This document shows, piece by piece, positions 12,901-24,019 of a stretch of DNA of 64,000 nucleotides (position 1 is its first letter; every line of letters begins with the position of its first letter). The notes beneath the pieces are model-generated. The model was given only the letters and a program-made list of their open reading frames with translations. It was not told the DNA's origin and did no database searches. The translations under genes and the position numbers were made by a program. Location of the stretch: contig NC_088708.1 of NCBI RefSeq assembly GCF_963576615.1, forward strand, positions 62,536,672-62,600,671. The letters are read 5' to 3'. This DNA is from Watersipora subatra (Eukaryota > Bryozoa > Gymnolaemata > Cheilostomatida > Watersiporidae).

Positions 12901-15900
12901 ACTAAACATGCATTGACATTCCGCTGACGGATATTCTTAACATAACAGCCATAGCGGAGGACAGGAATCAGCATCTATCCCTGAGTGACACATACCATAG
13001 CAATTTAAGACCTCTTCTCCTGCTTTCAAGTCCACACTGTTCTTCACAATAAGTCTTGGGCCTACAAAACTAATGAAGGTTGAAGGATGAGTGTGAGTGA
13101 AGAATTGATTAGAGACTTGCTGAGCTTATGGTAGATACAGAAATTATTCTTACTAGAGACCACTTTGTCAATGGTATACCAAATTCAGATAATATTACCA
13201 TAGATAAGCCTCTGGACAGACAACTCCCATGATTACCCAAGCATGTGCTGGTGGTTCATGATGTACAAAGAACTGAGACAAGGAAATACTAACACGGGCA
13301 TAATGACATCCAGAAATGATGAACACAGACGTTGGAGACATGATCAGACCTACCAGACTACCGTGAGGTAACACTAGACCAAGGTCGCCATAGATGAGCA
13401 GGCCTACCAGATTACTGTGAGATAACACTAGGCCAAGGTCGCCATGGATGAGCAGGCCTACCTGGCTAATATGTTTGGAGCGCAGGAGTGGTTCATAAGG
13501 CTAGCGGTAGGGTAGATAGCACTGGCCAGCTTCTCTTGACGCTGACTCATCACCTTTTCATTAGCTCCCTTCTCCGCTGTCCTCATCGAGTCCACCACAG
13601 TTATAGCATGAGCATTGCAAATAAGTTGCTGCACATGGCGCAACAGTAGAGTGCCTACATAGACTACATCTGGGTGTTCGAGCAAACGAATGTTTGAGGG
13701 GAAGAAGTCTGAGTCCAGGAGACAGAGAAGAAGCAGTAGAGCTGTCTAGTTAAAAAAAACTAGTCTGTGGTAAAAAAATTCAGCACGTAATCTACCATAT
13801 AGGATTTAAGCGTCGATTAATCCTGGGTAAACCAAGTCAAAAGAGAGTTGATCCATTACCTCACTACGTGTATTCAAGGTAATGCTATGGCGAGATGAAC
13901 TCAAAAATTCAGCTCTAAAAACAAACTGCAGGCTTCATGAATGTCAAACTGTAAACAAACCCACCTTTTTGTACTGAAAGAGATCTGCCGGTAGGATATG
14001 TTCCTCGTTGGTCACCAGATTGTAAACAGCATCGTATGATGCAGCGGGAAGATCCTCAGACAACGGTTCTACAGGTGATGAACCGTGGGTGCCTGGATGT
14101 GATGCTTTTCTATGGGCTAGTAAAACAGTAGCAAACATTACTACAAATGGTTTATACAAGGAATATGAGAAATGAAAGTCAGGCATTGCCAAATAAGATT
14201 CCATTAAGATAATGATAACCCAGCTAATGCTAGCCAAAGGACAAGTGTAACAAGAGGGTGAGACCTAATCAAGTAGAAGCCATAGAAGGACATACGTACA
14301 CATGAGAGTGCTGTAACCAGTCGCAGCGATGACTCTGTAAGCCAAGTGTCCAATGCCTGTCTGGTTAAGGAAAACAATACAGAAATCGATCAATTACCGA
14401 CGATCATCATTTCTTTAAATGTCAAACCAGAAATTGCTTATTCATTGGTCTTGCACAGATCCACCAAATAGGGGAGTTGAAGTCTACATATAGGAGCATG
14501 TATATAATGTTCTACCAACACAATAATTAGCCGAACAGATAAATGATTGGCAACAGAAAGAGATAAAAAATGTACTTACATTAACTACAGTGTCTAGCAA
14601 GGAGCACTCAAAGCGATGATACTCTTCATAGGACTTTCGCTGACAGGAAACACCACAGTAACATACCTTGCATTCTCGTCTTGTGCAGCTAGAAAAATAG
14701 GCTAAAGTTAAATAGTGTTGAATATGTACTAGTTGTTGACATTGACCAGTCATTATCTTGTATTTGTATATAGCCGTTTCCAGACTCTTTGTTCATATCA
14801 GCTTACTCATCTGTTATGTAATTCTTACGTAAAAAATCCTTTTACTCTCTTGTCTCACTTATGTAGTAAGTCAGTTGCTGTCTAGCTTTCAAATATACAA
14901 GAATAACAGGTTATGGGCCCAGACAGGCAACCAAAGAAGCTGTACACGAGTTTGATACCAGAACAAAGACGATCGGCTATTATACTGACTGACCAACGAC
15001 TGGTGAACCAGGAGTTAAACAGTTGATATCAGGAACAGTAAAACAAGGACTACTGAACCAGAACTTAGATTGTATCTCTCATTCTACAATGGATAGTGAT
15101 AAATGGACAATAGATAAGTTGGACAGTCAGAACTATCAGACATGGAAGTTTCAGATGAAACACATTTTGCTGGTAAAGGATCTGTACGATATCGTGGATG
15201 GTACTGAGAAAGCACCAGAAGGTTCGGCTGATCAAGCGCTGAAAACTGCTTTTACATCCAGGTATCGTAAGGCTTTCTCAGTAATTGCTCTGTCTGTTAG
15301 TACTGAACTTCTCTACTTGATAACAGATACAGAAGCACCTGATGTAGCATGGAAGCGGCTTCAAAACCACTTTGAACGCAATACACTAGCAAACAAGTTA
15401 TTTCTTAAGAAACAATATTTCAGAACAGTAATGAAGGAGGGTACACCTGTAGAACAGCACTTGAAACACATGAAAGGACTTACAGATAAACTCGCCGCTA
15501 TCGATGCACCAATTTCTGAAGAAGATCAAGTAGTCACGCTCTTAGGCAGCCTTCCAAACAGCTATGCTCATCTTGCAACGGCATTAGAAGCAAGAGTAGA
15601 CAACTTGAGTCTTGAGTTTGCCCAGCAGTCATTGATAAATGAAGAGTTGAAACGTAATGAGCGAAACTCCGATGAATCTAGTTCTGCCGGTGCATCTGAT
15701 TCTGCATTGGTGTCAAGAAAGCAGCCTAGAGCCAGAAAACCTATTATTTGCTACAACTGTAATAAACCTGGGCACAAGTCACCAGAATGCTCAGAGGACA
15801 GACGCCGACCGAACGCGCAGTTAGTAAGTGAATGTAGAAAAACTGTATGTGAAAGTGACAATGACTGTGTAGGCAATGAATTTACATTTATCACTCATCA

Positions 15901-18900
15901 TGGCAACACATTTTCATTGCACAGTAGCTCACTCTGGCTAATTGACTCTGGAGCATCGTGTCATATGTCACCTAACAGGGAAAGTTTTAATAGCTACAAG
16001 AAGCTAGAACGTATAGAAATGGTCAGCCTAGGTGATGGTCGAACAGTTGAAGCTGTGGGAGTTGGTGCTGTGAAAGTGATGCTAAAACTCAATCGTAGAG
16101 TTCAATGTGCGGCTGTATTTTACAATGTACTTCATGTCCCTCAGCTAGCTAGCAATTTGTTTTCAGTTCGAGCTGCCACTAAGAAAGGCTACATTGTTCA
16201 GTTCGGCCATACTCGATGTTGGATTAAAGATGCTACTGGTCGAGTTAGGGCCATGGGATCACTAGCTAATAAGCTGTTCAGTCTAGACTGTGTGCAAACT
16301 AAAACTCAATACGCAAACACTGCTAGCGCAGAGATTTGGCATCAACGTCTAGTACACGTGAATGACTCTGATCTGAAAAAACTGAGCAAAGGAAATATAG
16401 TCTGTGCAACAAGCTTACCTGCAATGAACATTTCCTTCTGTGAAGGCTGTGCTGAAGGGAAAATGACTCGTGAACCCTTCAAACCTGTGGGAGATATCAA
16501 GGCTACCCGTAAGCTAGAACTAGTACATTCCGACGTTTGTACAATGGAAACAGAATCAATTGGAGGTAGCAAATATTTCGTTACTTTTGTAGACGATTTT
16601 TCTAGATGCTGTGCTGTGTATTTTCTTAGAAACAAATCTGAGGTACCTGAGAAGTTGAAAGAGTTTGAAGCATATACAGCCAACCAATCTGGAGAAACCC
16701 TTCAAACACTGAGATCAGATAGAGGTGGTGAATACTTGTCTCAAGAATTTACTGACTACTTGAAATCTAAAGGTATTCATCATGAACTCACATCAGCCTA
16801 CTCACCAGCACAAAATGGTGTTGCTGAGCAAATGAATAGAACTCTGTGTGAAGCAACACGTTCAATGTTGTGCCATGCTAAATTGCCAAAGCAATACTGG
16901 GCTGAGGCCATTTCTACTGCTGCCTACGTTAGAAATCGGCTTCCCACTTCTTCACACAAGAATGATCTCACACCGTATGAGAAGTGGTATGAACGCAAAC
17001 CCAACATAGACAATCTAAGGGTGTTTGGATGTATTGCTTATGCTCATGTTCCAGATCAACTACGACAGAAACTTGACAAGTGCCAGAAGCTAAGGTTAAT
17101 AGGATACAGCAAACAGTCAAAGGCATACCGCCTGCTTGATGAATCGACTGGTAAAGTCACTACTAGGCGAGACATGGTATTTGATGAAACGAACTTTACA
17201 AACACCGTTAAACCTTCATGTGACCAATATACAAAGCAGAAATCTATTGTTGTTGAACATTCAGTAAATGAACAGACAACTCCAAACTTCTCTGGGCAAT
17301 GCATTGGTGAAGGGCAACAGCGACGCTTATCTGCTCGCAAACGTAGACCTCCGGTTCGCTATGGAATTGATGAGTATGTAAGCGAGGCTCAACATGTCAA
17401 AACTATGTGGGAGTGTTGAATATGTACTAGTTGTTGACATTGACCAGTCATTATCTTGTATTTGTATATAGCCGTTTCCAGACTCTTTGTTCATATCGGC
17501 TTACTCATCTGTTATGTAATTCTTATGTAATAATCCTTTTACTCTCTTGTCTCACTTATGTAGTAAGTCAGTTGCTGTCTAGCTTTCAAATATACAAGAA
17601 TAACAAATAGTCTTCCACTGATTATAAGGTACAACAAGACCATGCATTGAAACAGTGAAGACAGTGAGTGGGTTTCGCCATAACAAAAGGAATCCACCTG
17701 CTAGCACTTTCAATAGCGTAATACTTAAGGGGGACTCAATATGTGCAAACCTGTAGGATGGTGTGTTATGATGAAGATAAGAGAAGATTATAAATGTGGG
17801 CACTTACAACAATGGTATCTCATCAAGAGATAACAAGCAATAGTAGCAATGGGTTGGCCAGTAGTCCGGCAGCAGTACAGCAACATAAGGCATCTCACTC
17901 ATGAGCACAGATCCTGCAGAAATGTTCTTCCTTGCCTGAGAGAAATCAAAACTGATTTCGAACCAAAATAAACCTGCACTAGAGTAGGTGATGGAACTGA
18001 CTAGGGCTGCATATTAGCTCTGGGACACGTGGTTCGGCGCAATGTGATGCCATCCTACCAGATGCACTAATGTACCGATGTGCAGTTGTGTGAGTCTAAT
18101 TCGAGTACCTGGATGTAACGGCCTTTGGTCTCAGATACTTTCATTTCAATGCTAGATGAAGCGGAAGGTAGGCCGGCTTTGGGACCCATATGTACCAGGA
18201 TAGGCTTCTCATCAGCTGCGGATTGAATATCTTTAGATGGAAAACTTTCACCCAATTTCTCTAGCATCTGAGTTTCTACAAGTACAATTAAAAAACTGAT
18301 TGCAGATGAATTTCTGTTCAGTTACAGCCAAATCTCTACACGCTTAATTACCTTGCTCTGAAATTAATTTTGTACATTGGGGGCAATTATTACTATAAGA
18401 ATGAAGTATTACATTTAATTTGTTTCGCAAGTCAAAATCTTAACGATAAATACCTCAAGTTACTACATATAGCATCAAAATACATGAGTTATATCAAACT
18501 GAGTCTAAACTAAATGTACAAAAGAAAATTAATGAAGTACTAAGGATAGATATTAAGCCTTTTATTGCTATTTTACCGAAGTTACAAAAATGGAAGAATA
18601 GGAACGACAATACGTAGGTTGGGAGGTAGAAGTTCTACAAGGTGTAACTTATTCTCACTTATGCTAGTTGAAATTTAAACTAGATACGTACTTGTAACTT
18701 ACTTTATATATTTGCTATTTATTTACTATATATACTTTGTATATTTTTACATTTGTGTCTCTATCTTTACCAGCCTATTCCCTTTCACTTAGTAAACTCT
18801 GAGGTTTTAAAATACCGGCACATCCAAATTGAACGTTTTTAATTACTTCGGGTGTCAAATATTTGCTCCAATTTTATATAGTATGTCGGACAATCCTTAA

Positions 18901-21900
18901 GCGAACGCTTGACTGTATTTACCATAGACAGCCTGTTGAATGTGTATCTTAATTTGTTGTGTCTTGCATGAAATTTATTTTAAATTATTTTATATTTTTG
19001 TATATTAGTTCGCATTGGTAAACCCAAGATATCTATAAAATCTACGACTGTCTGTTTTTACAATACTCCTGGTATCGAGCACTATTAGTTTATCACAATG
19101 TGGTTTATCAATATAATATATAAATACAAAACGAATGAATAATATGAAAATAAAATCTAAACTGATTAAAGATAACAGGTAATATTGTCACATTAGAGAC
19201 CATCCAGCAGGTTCCTTAAATGTTGACTTGCAACAAAATTCACATTAGTTATTTGATATCAAAAGTTTCACCATGTTTTACTCTGTTGTGTTGTAGGTGC
19301 CAAATATGTGGGAATGTGATTACAAGCTCTTAAAAGCTCAAAAACAAACAGTTAATTGCAGCCACACGAGACCGCCATAGTTTGGATTCTCTTTCCAAAA
19401 CGGCTCAAATGTGATGTAGTTGTGGGAGATGGTTTTTGTTTACACTTTCACGCAACCTTATTCGTCGAAATATTTTCACAAAGATACTTCACGCGTTCAA
19501 TAAAACCATGTCTATTGTTCTTACGTGTCTGTTTTATCGTCATTGTAATGCTGTCACTTTTAGCACTGATATCTTATAACTCACCGTAAAAATTCATTTA
19601 ATTTTTTAACCTTACCTCGAAGGAGTACATATCATTGTCTGATACTCAAGACGAGCCTGTTGGTCAACTGTGATAATCGAAAAGTGCTGCAAAAATTATT
19701 TGCGAAGTATTGAGTCACATGATCAGATTACGACTTGACGAAGAGATAAAGCCGAAACTGTAAAGTAGCGAGCATCTATATTTGATACGGGGTCTTCGAT
19801 AAAACCCGAAGTGTTTGTCATAAACTAGTACTACGAGAAGTTTTATATTGAGCTTTTTATTGGCCTTTCAATTCACGAAGACAGAACACAGGTGCGTACA
19901 CAGAACATCACGTGACAAGACAATAACCAAACTGTAATGACTACGTCAGAGAAATAAACAGATTCCAATCTATGGCGGCTTTTCGTTTTTGAGCTTTTAA
20001 GAGCTTGTAATCACATTTCCACATATTTGGCACCTAAACACATTAGAGTAAGACATGATGAATCTTTTGATACCAAATAACTGTATTGTGAATTTTGTTG
20101 CAAGTCAACCTTTAAGTATACAGCACAATACAGCAATCCAACGGAGTCCCTTCAAGCATGTCACAGGAGCTGATAATAGCATAATAGATAATCGTAGCGG
20201 TAATTTTATTACACAAATTCCAGTCTTTTAAAAATATCGAATGTAATCAAATTTAAGCAAAATAAGTGAAAAATAACAAAATATTTAGTTGTTGGTCAGT
20301 GTCCCAAAAAAGAATTAGACTATGCACTACACAATCTCACTGCATTAGAGAATCAGCAGAGAGTTAGGCTTTAAGGATAGAATGAGGTAGGCAAAGGATG
20401 TAAGCTAATGTGACTCACTGACCGGCAGGAATGAGAGGTACTGGTCCATCACACAGTTTGGTACACACTGCAATAGAAATGAGCAGATTCAACGGGTGCT
20501 ACTGATGGCTATGATATCAACAGACTGACTCGAATGAACAACTAATATGTAGGCGGCAGAGTTCCTTGCTACAAGACGATACAGTGTGCTATACAACATC
20601 AAGAGCGAATCACGCGAACATTCTTGCAACTTCCTGCAATTGTACTTTAAATGTTTCTATTATATATATATATATATATATATATCTATATGCATCAGCA
20701 GAATCCAAACATCTTAATGTAGATGAGTGACCAAATATATAGGTAGATAGTAAACACCACCGCTCAGTCATAGAGAGCAACCTAATAAATCACTAATAGT
20801 TAATGGTTAGGTTAATCAATGTTGTTATATAAATCTTATTAAAAACCATGTTTAACCAAATTCCCAAGTTTTGATGTAGAACAAACTGGCTAAATGAATA
20901 GCGGTATTACAATAGCAACAGACCAACACTGCAACTAAGGTTCAGCATAAAGACATTGGAATCGTATGGTATGTAAGTAGAACTATACGAGGCTGCCATT
21001 TAGAGTAATTATAGACTACAAAGAGGGTTATGGCAAGATTAACTATCTTTTTTATTTGTGTAAAGAAGGATTGACTAAATGTGCCCATGCATAAGGTAAG
21101 AGACCTAAAAACATGGGAATATTTATAGTGAACACACAAACACCAAAGCTCAACTAATATAGACATATATGTACCATAAAGCATGCGCACATACAGAATA
21201 CACTGCTGCATATGCAATGGTTGAAAATTGACTGGCTGATGGTGATTTGTGATGCATCTATTTAGGCCATAAACTTTTCTGCTCATGTAGGTTGTGGCGA
21301 GCTTGCCCACCCCACCCAAACACTTGTGATCATAGCTGAGCATTGAAAGAACGTGATGGAATCGTTATTATTAAATGGAATTCAACATTGCTGACAGTTT
21401 GGTATTATCTACAGCCTCACCTTGAGTAAATGACATCTTGTCAGAGAGACGGTGGAAGCATTTAGCTTTCCTTAGCAAGAGCCTTTTTGAGAGATCGGGT
21501 GTGGTTGAGGAGAGCAACAGAGCAGAGTTGATATCTCGCAAACACAACTACATGAAAACAAATAAAGGATACATTGTTGCTATAGCCTCAGCAAGTCAAT
21601 TTTATCTGCGAAGGGCAGAGTGTGTTGCTATTGGTGACTCCTGTTAGCCAAGGCAATTATAAAAATGTAAATAGTTCTCATTAGAGCTTCGTAATTTCCA
21701 AAAAATGACAGACAATTTGGTAATGCAAATAGATGATTCATGATATATTATTATGTGAAAAGCTTGGAAGTGCGTGTTAACAATTTCTGTATATTTCAAC
21801 TTGAAAAAAACTGGTTTGTGTTCTTGACAATTAAAAACATTTACTTAATGATTGCTTGTCAGCGTAGAAAGCCATGGAATGAGTTTAGCATAAGTCTAGA

Positions 21901-24019
21901 TGGCCTGTACGTTTTAGTTCCAGCATTGCTCACTCTAAAAACTTGTCCCACTCCGGTGTGAGATAAATAACCATTACACTATCATATCGTTTATACCACT
22001 GGCGAAAACTCATTAAATAATGGCGATTGTCAGTCTACTGTAAAAATTGCCGTACCGTGAAGCTCTAGTTGTCATACATATCTAGATTAACTAGTCTGAC
22101 AGTAACTTATGACTCACAGGCTGCAGGCATGACTTCTATTCTCAATTAATTCAACTGCTTTACTGATTCACCTTCTTCTACTCCAGATGATCATTATTGT
22201 CATTGTAAAAAAACAAACTGGACCAACCCAGAAATCTTGACTGACACTATGGCCGAAAAAGAAACTATTATAAACCACGAATCTCAATTTTCATACAAAG
22301 CACAGCATTGATGTCTCTCAAAGAACAATTATCATATCAAATGAACGTGTATATGACAGCACGTGGTGAGCTGTACTCATCTTCATCTTCCGTTATCACA
22401 AGACATACATCGATGTACTATATGTGAGTCAGGCTTCACAGTATTTAGGCTTTCAATCCCACAACAAAAAACTAGAGACGAGCTAGCAGTATGAAAAGTA
22501 CAACTGGACCTTAGAGTGGAGGTTTTCTTAAAATCACTTACATAGTAATACTTGAGTTCAAACGTAAGGGCAGATCGGTTTCCTAGAGCCAATGAAAGGT
22601 CTTGACTGTCTGTAGAAGCAGCCTGAACACTCTGTAACAGAGTAGACACGCTTCATGAACATTCAGCAAAGACAGTTTGGGCGACAAAAGAATAGCAGAG
22701 ATGGTGAATGATGAAGAAACACATACTAAGGTGTAGAGACGCAAGGCCTTTGATAGATTCTGTTTATTCTTATACAATTCATTGGCTTCCTTTCTGAAGA
22801 CTGCCGAATCACCTACAGCATCAGAAGTTGTCTCAACTTCTCTTTCTTTGATCAAACTCTCACATTCCCTACCAAATGGTAACAAAAGCAATGACACACA
22901 TGTACTTGAATTTAGGAAACGTCATAAAACCATCTGAGACCATCAACAGTAAGCAACAGAAAGCTGAACCCATTTTCCAGCATTTGTGACTTACATGCTT
23001 TAATTTGACAACTTCTTACATTTCTTACATTCAACAGTCATATAAAATTACAATGAACACACTACATGTAAGTTAGTGAAGTACAACTACTAGCTGTTAC
23101 ACACAAAATATGAATGACAGCCAAAGACATAAAAACCCATTCTTCTTTGGAGCTATCGATGCCGCTGATTATGTGGAATATATATTATACAACTTACCAA
23201 CCTTGTCGTTTTTTTCAGTACCTAACCAATTGTTTATTTGTGAATGAGCGAAACCAAAAGTAGAAACTACTTATTCGATTATTGCGCTTGAGCTTATTAT
23301 AGCAAAGAAGTTTTGGCGTAATGTAAAAAACTATGGTCAATACCAGTAAGAATTTTCCACCTTGTGATGGGTTGTACCCAGGTGACTGCGTCATTGGTAA
23401 AGCGTTATCTCCATACAAACAAGATAATTTGTCAAATCAAGAAACACTGATCTTTGCAAATGTATGAAAAAATTGAAATTGTAAAAAATACAAATGTTAT
23501 GACTTTTTTGGAAAAAAATATAAATTAAACCATGATTTGAATCAATCATGTAAATTTATTTGATTTCTTATGTGCCAACTTTACTACAGTGCTACAAGAA
23601 TTATATTTTGAGGTGCTGCATGTAATCACCTTGAGTTATTGAGGTAGAAAGAGACTTAGACCTTGTAAACATAAGACAATTCCTTACTTCCGGGGTTTAG
23701 AATCAAACTGCAGAATAATCTGGTTTCATTTCTTATTTCTATTTTTGAGTTTCTAATTAGATTTGTTGGCTAATGAGCTTCATGTGTAAAATGCATAAAA
23801 TATTACAAATCCCATCAGTGTATTAATGAATGGTTCCAACAGCCTATGCTTTTGACTAAACAACCAAGAAACAGAATATTTTTGCTGCAGCTACGTGCTA
23901 AAGATATGACAACTTTAGCTTGTGGTAGTCTACCGTTCAGTCATATAAAAACAAACAACAATTACTTTATTACAAACCTACTTGAGCACATGTTGGTGAT
24001 TTTTTATGTACTCCTCCAT
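6919..24019 (-). CDS. SMYD4: SET and MYND domain-containing protein 4 (SMYD4), complete
   Basis: Sixteen exons on the minus strand, all with GT-AG borders and matching phases: 24019-23982, 22868-22727, 22631-22542, 21547-21421, 20467-20423, 18275-18109, 17935-17808, 14688-14580, 14360-14300, 14116-13965, 13745-13462, 13069-12996, 12887-12769, 10447-10285, 8602-8492, 7178-6919. They sum to 2070 nt, 689 residues plus TAA; human SMYD4 is somewhat longer (about 800). Order: TPR-like helices (about residues 40-130), N-SET (about 190-225), split MYND finger (about 230-275), SET core with MNHSCAPN (about 435) and NCYGPHY (about 472), post-SET cysteines (CDCQPC, then CVKC and CEVC), C-terminal TPR. 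SMYD4 is a predicted protein-lysine methyltransferase. The ATG at 24019 has G at -3 and +4; an upstream coding exon is not excluded because the N terminus is shorter than in vertebrates. Introns hold several repeats and two transposons. Confidence 0.92.
8492..8602 (-). CDS. SMYD4: SMYD4 exon 15, arising from the end of a 66-bp tandem array
   Basis: The 111-nt exon begins at acceptor TTGTAG|GC (8604-8603) and ends at donor CAAG|gtattc. Phases 1 in and 1 out join exon 14 (SSDK-G) to exon 16 (SASQ-G-NMAG). Its first ~20 nt are shared with every unit of the array that lies upstream in the intron. Confidence 0.85.
8566..9362. repeat. SMYD4: 66-bp tandem array, about 12 units, containing splice-site copies
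   Basis: Unit starts can be followed every 66 bp (8585, 8651, 8717 and so on to 9311). On the minus strand each unit holds the exon 15 acceptor ACTTACCTTGTAG, the first ~20 exon nucleotides, and in most units GAGAGTAAGA, a donor-like sequence. On the plus strand the same bases read CAAGGTAAGT, an ideal 5' splice site. Because 66 is a multiple of three, long open frames appear on both strands; these are not genes. Confidence 0.92.
9852..10190. repeat. 37-bp minisatellite in SMYD4 intron 14
   Basis: About nine degenerate copies of a unit built on CCATAGAGGTATTCTGC and TACCACTGCATTCAAT; consecutive CCATAGA starts at 9931 and 9968 give the 37-bp period. Confidence 0.8.
11421..11546. repeat. Perfect 63-bp direct duplication in SMYD4 intron 13
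   Basis: The segment starting TAAAGCAGTCATTGTTAAAA at 11421 is repeated from 11484 with no difference that I can see, so the duplication is recent. Confidence 0.9.
13351..13463. repeat. 54-bp duplication adjoining the SMYD4 exon 11 donor
   Basis: TACCAG starts at 13351 and 13405, and the related TACCTG at 13459, giving a 54-bp period. Read on the minus strand, each copy carries GGTAGG(C/T)CTG, the same sequence as the real exon 11 donor, so two decoy donors follow the true one. Confidence 0.8.
13462..13745 (-). CDS. SMYD4: SMYD4 exon 11, SET catalytic core
   Basis: This is the largest exon (284 nt, phase 0 in, 2 out). It encodes the GTLLLRH helix region and, at its end, the NHSC-APN motif that binds S-adenosylmethionine in SET enzymes. 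The acceptor is AACTAG at 13748-13746. The correct join to the next exon uses the acceptor CATTAG (exon starts at 13069), giving S-F-V-G before PRLIVK; the nearer TTGTAG acceptor would shift the frame. Confidence 0.88.
14580..14688 (-). CDS. SMYD4: SMYD4 exon 8, second half of MYND zinc finger
   Basis: It encodes CTRRECKVCYCGVSC followed by a QRKSYEEYHRFEC tail, the C-terminal zinc ligands of a MYND finger. The first ligands (HCYYC) are in exon 7 at 17808-17935. The intron between the two halves (14689-17807) is the site of the copia-type insertion. Confidence 0.9.
14716..14908 (+). repeat. Copia left LTR
   Basis: Starts TGTTGAATATG and ends AAGAATAACA. It differs from the right LTR by few bases around the ACGTAAAAAATCC stretch. 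Confidence 0.95.
14909..14922 (+). other. Primer binding site for half-tRNA initiator Met
   Basis: GGTTATGGGCCCAG is complementary to the anticodon stem-loop region of eukaryotic initiator tRNA-Met (CTGGGCCCATAACC), not to a tRNA 3' end. This is the half-tRNA priming known from Drosophila copia. Confidence 0.85.
15089..17419 (+). CDS. Copia gag-protease-integrase polyprotein without reverse transcriptase
   Basis: 776 codons from ATG 15089 (the open frame extends to 15023 without a better ATG). In order: UBN2-type gag (WTIDKLDSQNYQTWK near the start), zinc knuckle CYNCNKPGHKSPEC (about residue 220), aspartic protease LIDSGASCHMS (about 285), GAG-pre-integrase and HHCC region, and integrase core with HSD, VDDFSR, RSDRGGEY and SPAQNGVAE. 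It ends after the RRPPVRYG segment that normally precedes RT. Typical copia polyproteins run to roughly 1400 residues; the whole RT and RNase H portion is absent, and the stop falls in the first bases of the right LTR. No internal stop or frameshift breaks what remains. The element must borrow RT from another copy. Confidence 0.93.
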   Translation: MDSDKWTIDKLDSQNYQTWKFQMKHILLVKDLYDIVDGTEKAPEGSADQALKTAFTSRYRKAFSVIALSVSTELLYLITDTEAPDVAWKRLQNHFERNTLANKLFLKKQYFRTVMKEGTPVEQHLKHMKGLTDKLAAIDAPISEEDQVVTLLGSLPNSYAHLATALEARVDNLSLEFAQQSLINEELKRNERNSDESSSAGASDSALVSRKQPRARKPIICYNCNKPGHKSPECSEDRRRPNAQLVSECRKTVCESDNDCVGNEFTFITHHGNTFSLHSSSLWLIDSGASCHMSPNRESFNSYKKLERIEMVSLGDGRTVEAVGVGAVKVMLKLNRRVQCAAVFYNVLHVPQLASNLFSVRAATKKGYIVQFGHTRCWIKDATGRVRAMGSLANKLFSLDCVQTKTQYANTASAEIWHQRLVHVNDSDLKKLSKGNIVCATSLPAMNISFCEGCAEGKMTREPFKPVGDIKATRKLELVHSDVCTMETESIGGSKYFVTFVDDFSRCCAVYFLRNKSEVPEKLKEFEAYTANQSGETLQTLRSDRGGEYLSQEFTDYLKSKGIHHELTSAYSPAQNGVAEQMNRTLCEATRSMLCHAKLPKQYWAEAISTAAYVRNRLPTSSHKNDLTPYEKWYERKPNIDNLRVFGCIAYAHVPDQLRQKLDKCQKLRLIGYSKQSKAYRLLDESTGKVTTRRDMVFDETNFTNTVKPSCDQYTKQKSIVVEHSVNEQTTPNFSGQCIGEGQQRRLSARKRRPPVRYGIDEYVSEAQHVKTMWEC
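17414..17605 (+). repeat. Copia right LTR
   Basis: 192-bp copy of the left LTR. The polyprotein stop codon (17417-17419) is formed by its first bases, TGTTGA. Confidence 0.95.
19220..20111. mobile_element. Long-TIR, TTAA-flanked non-autonomous DNA element, copy 1
   Basis: The ends are inverted copies of AGGTTGACTTGCAACAAAAT running inward for about 150 bp or more, including TGTGATTACAAGCTCTTAAA and its complement. TTAA flanks both sides (19216-19219, 20112-20115). No transposase is visible. It lies in SMYD4 intron 5. TTAA duplication is typical of piggyBac, but the terminal bases are not the usual CCC, so the superfamily is left open. Confidence 0.85.
20659..20685. repeat. (TA)n microsatellite
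   Basis: Uninterrupted TA dinucleotides in SMYD4 intron 4. Confidence 0.9.

Larger units (their letters stand above)
14716..17605 (+). mobile_element. Copia-type (Ty1) LTR retrotransposon lacking RT/RNase H
   Basis: The element is flanked by 5-bp target duplications AATAG (14711-14715 and 17606-17610). LTRs of 193 and 192 bp begin TG and end CA. A primer site follows the left LTR directly and a single gag-protease-integrase frame fills the interior. Total length is 2890 bp, about half a normal copia. It lies antisense in SMYD4 intron 7. Confidence 0.95.

Noticed and set aside
13062..13066. TTGTAG acceptor immediately before GCCCAAG in SMYD4
   Set aside because: It gives the wrong phase after exon 11; the upstream CATTAG acceptor restores frame and family sequence.
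23355..23405. Possible tRNA gene on the minus strand (GGGTACAACCC B-box-like)
   Set aside because: No complete cloverleaf could be drawn by eye; at most a SINE fragment.
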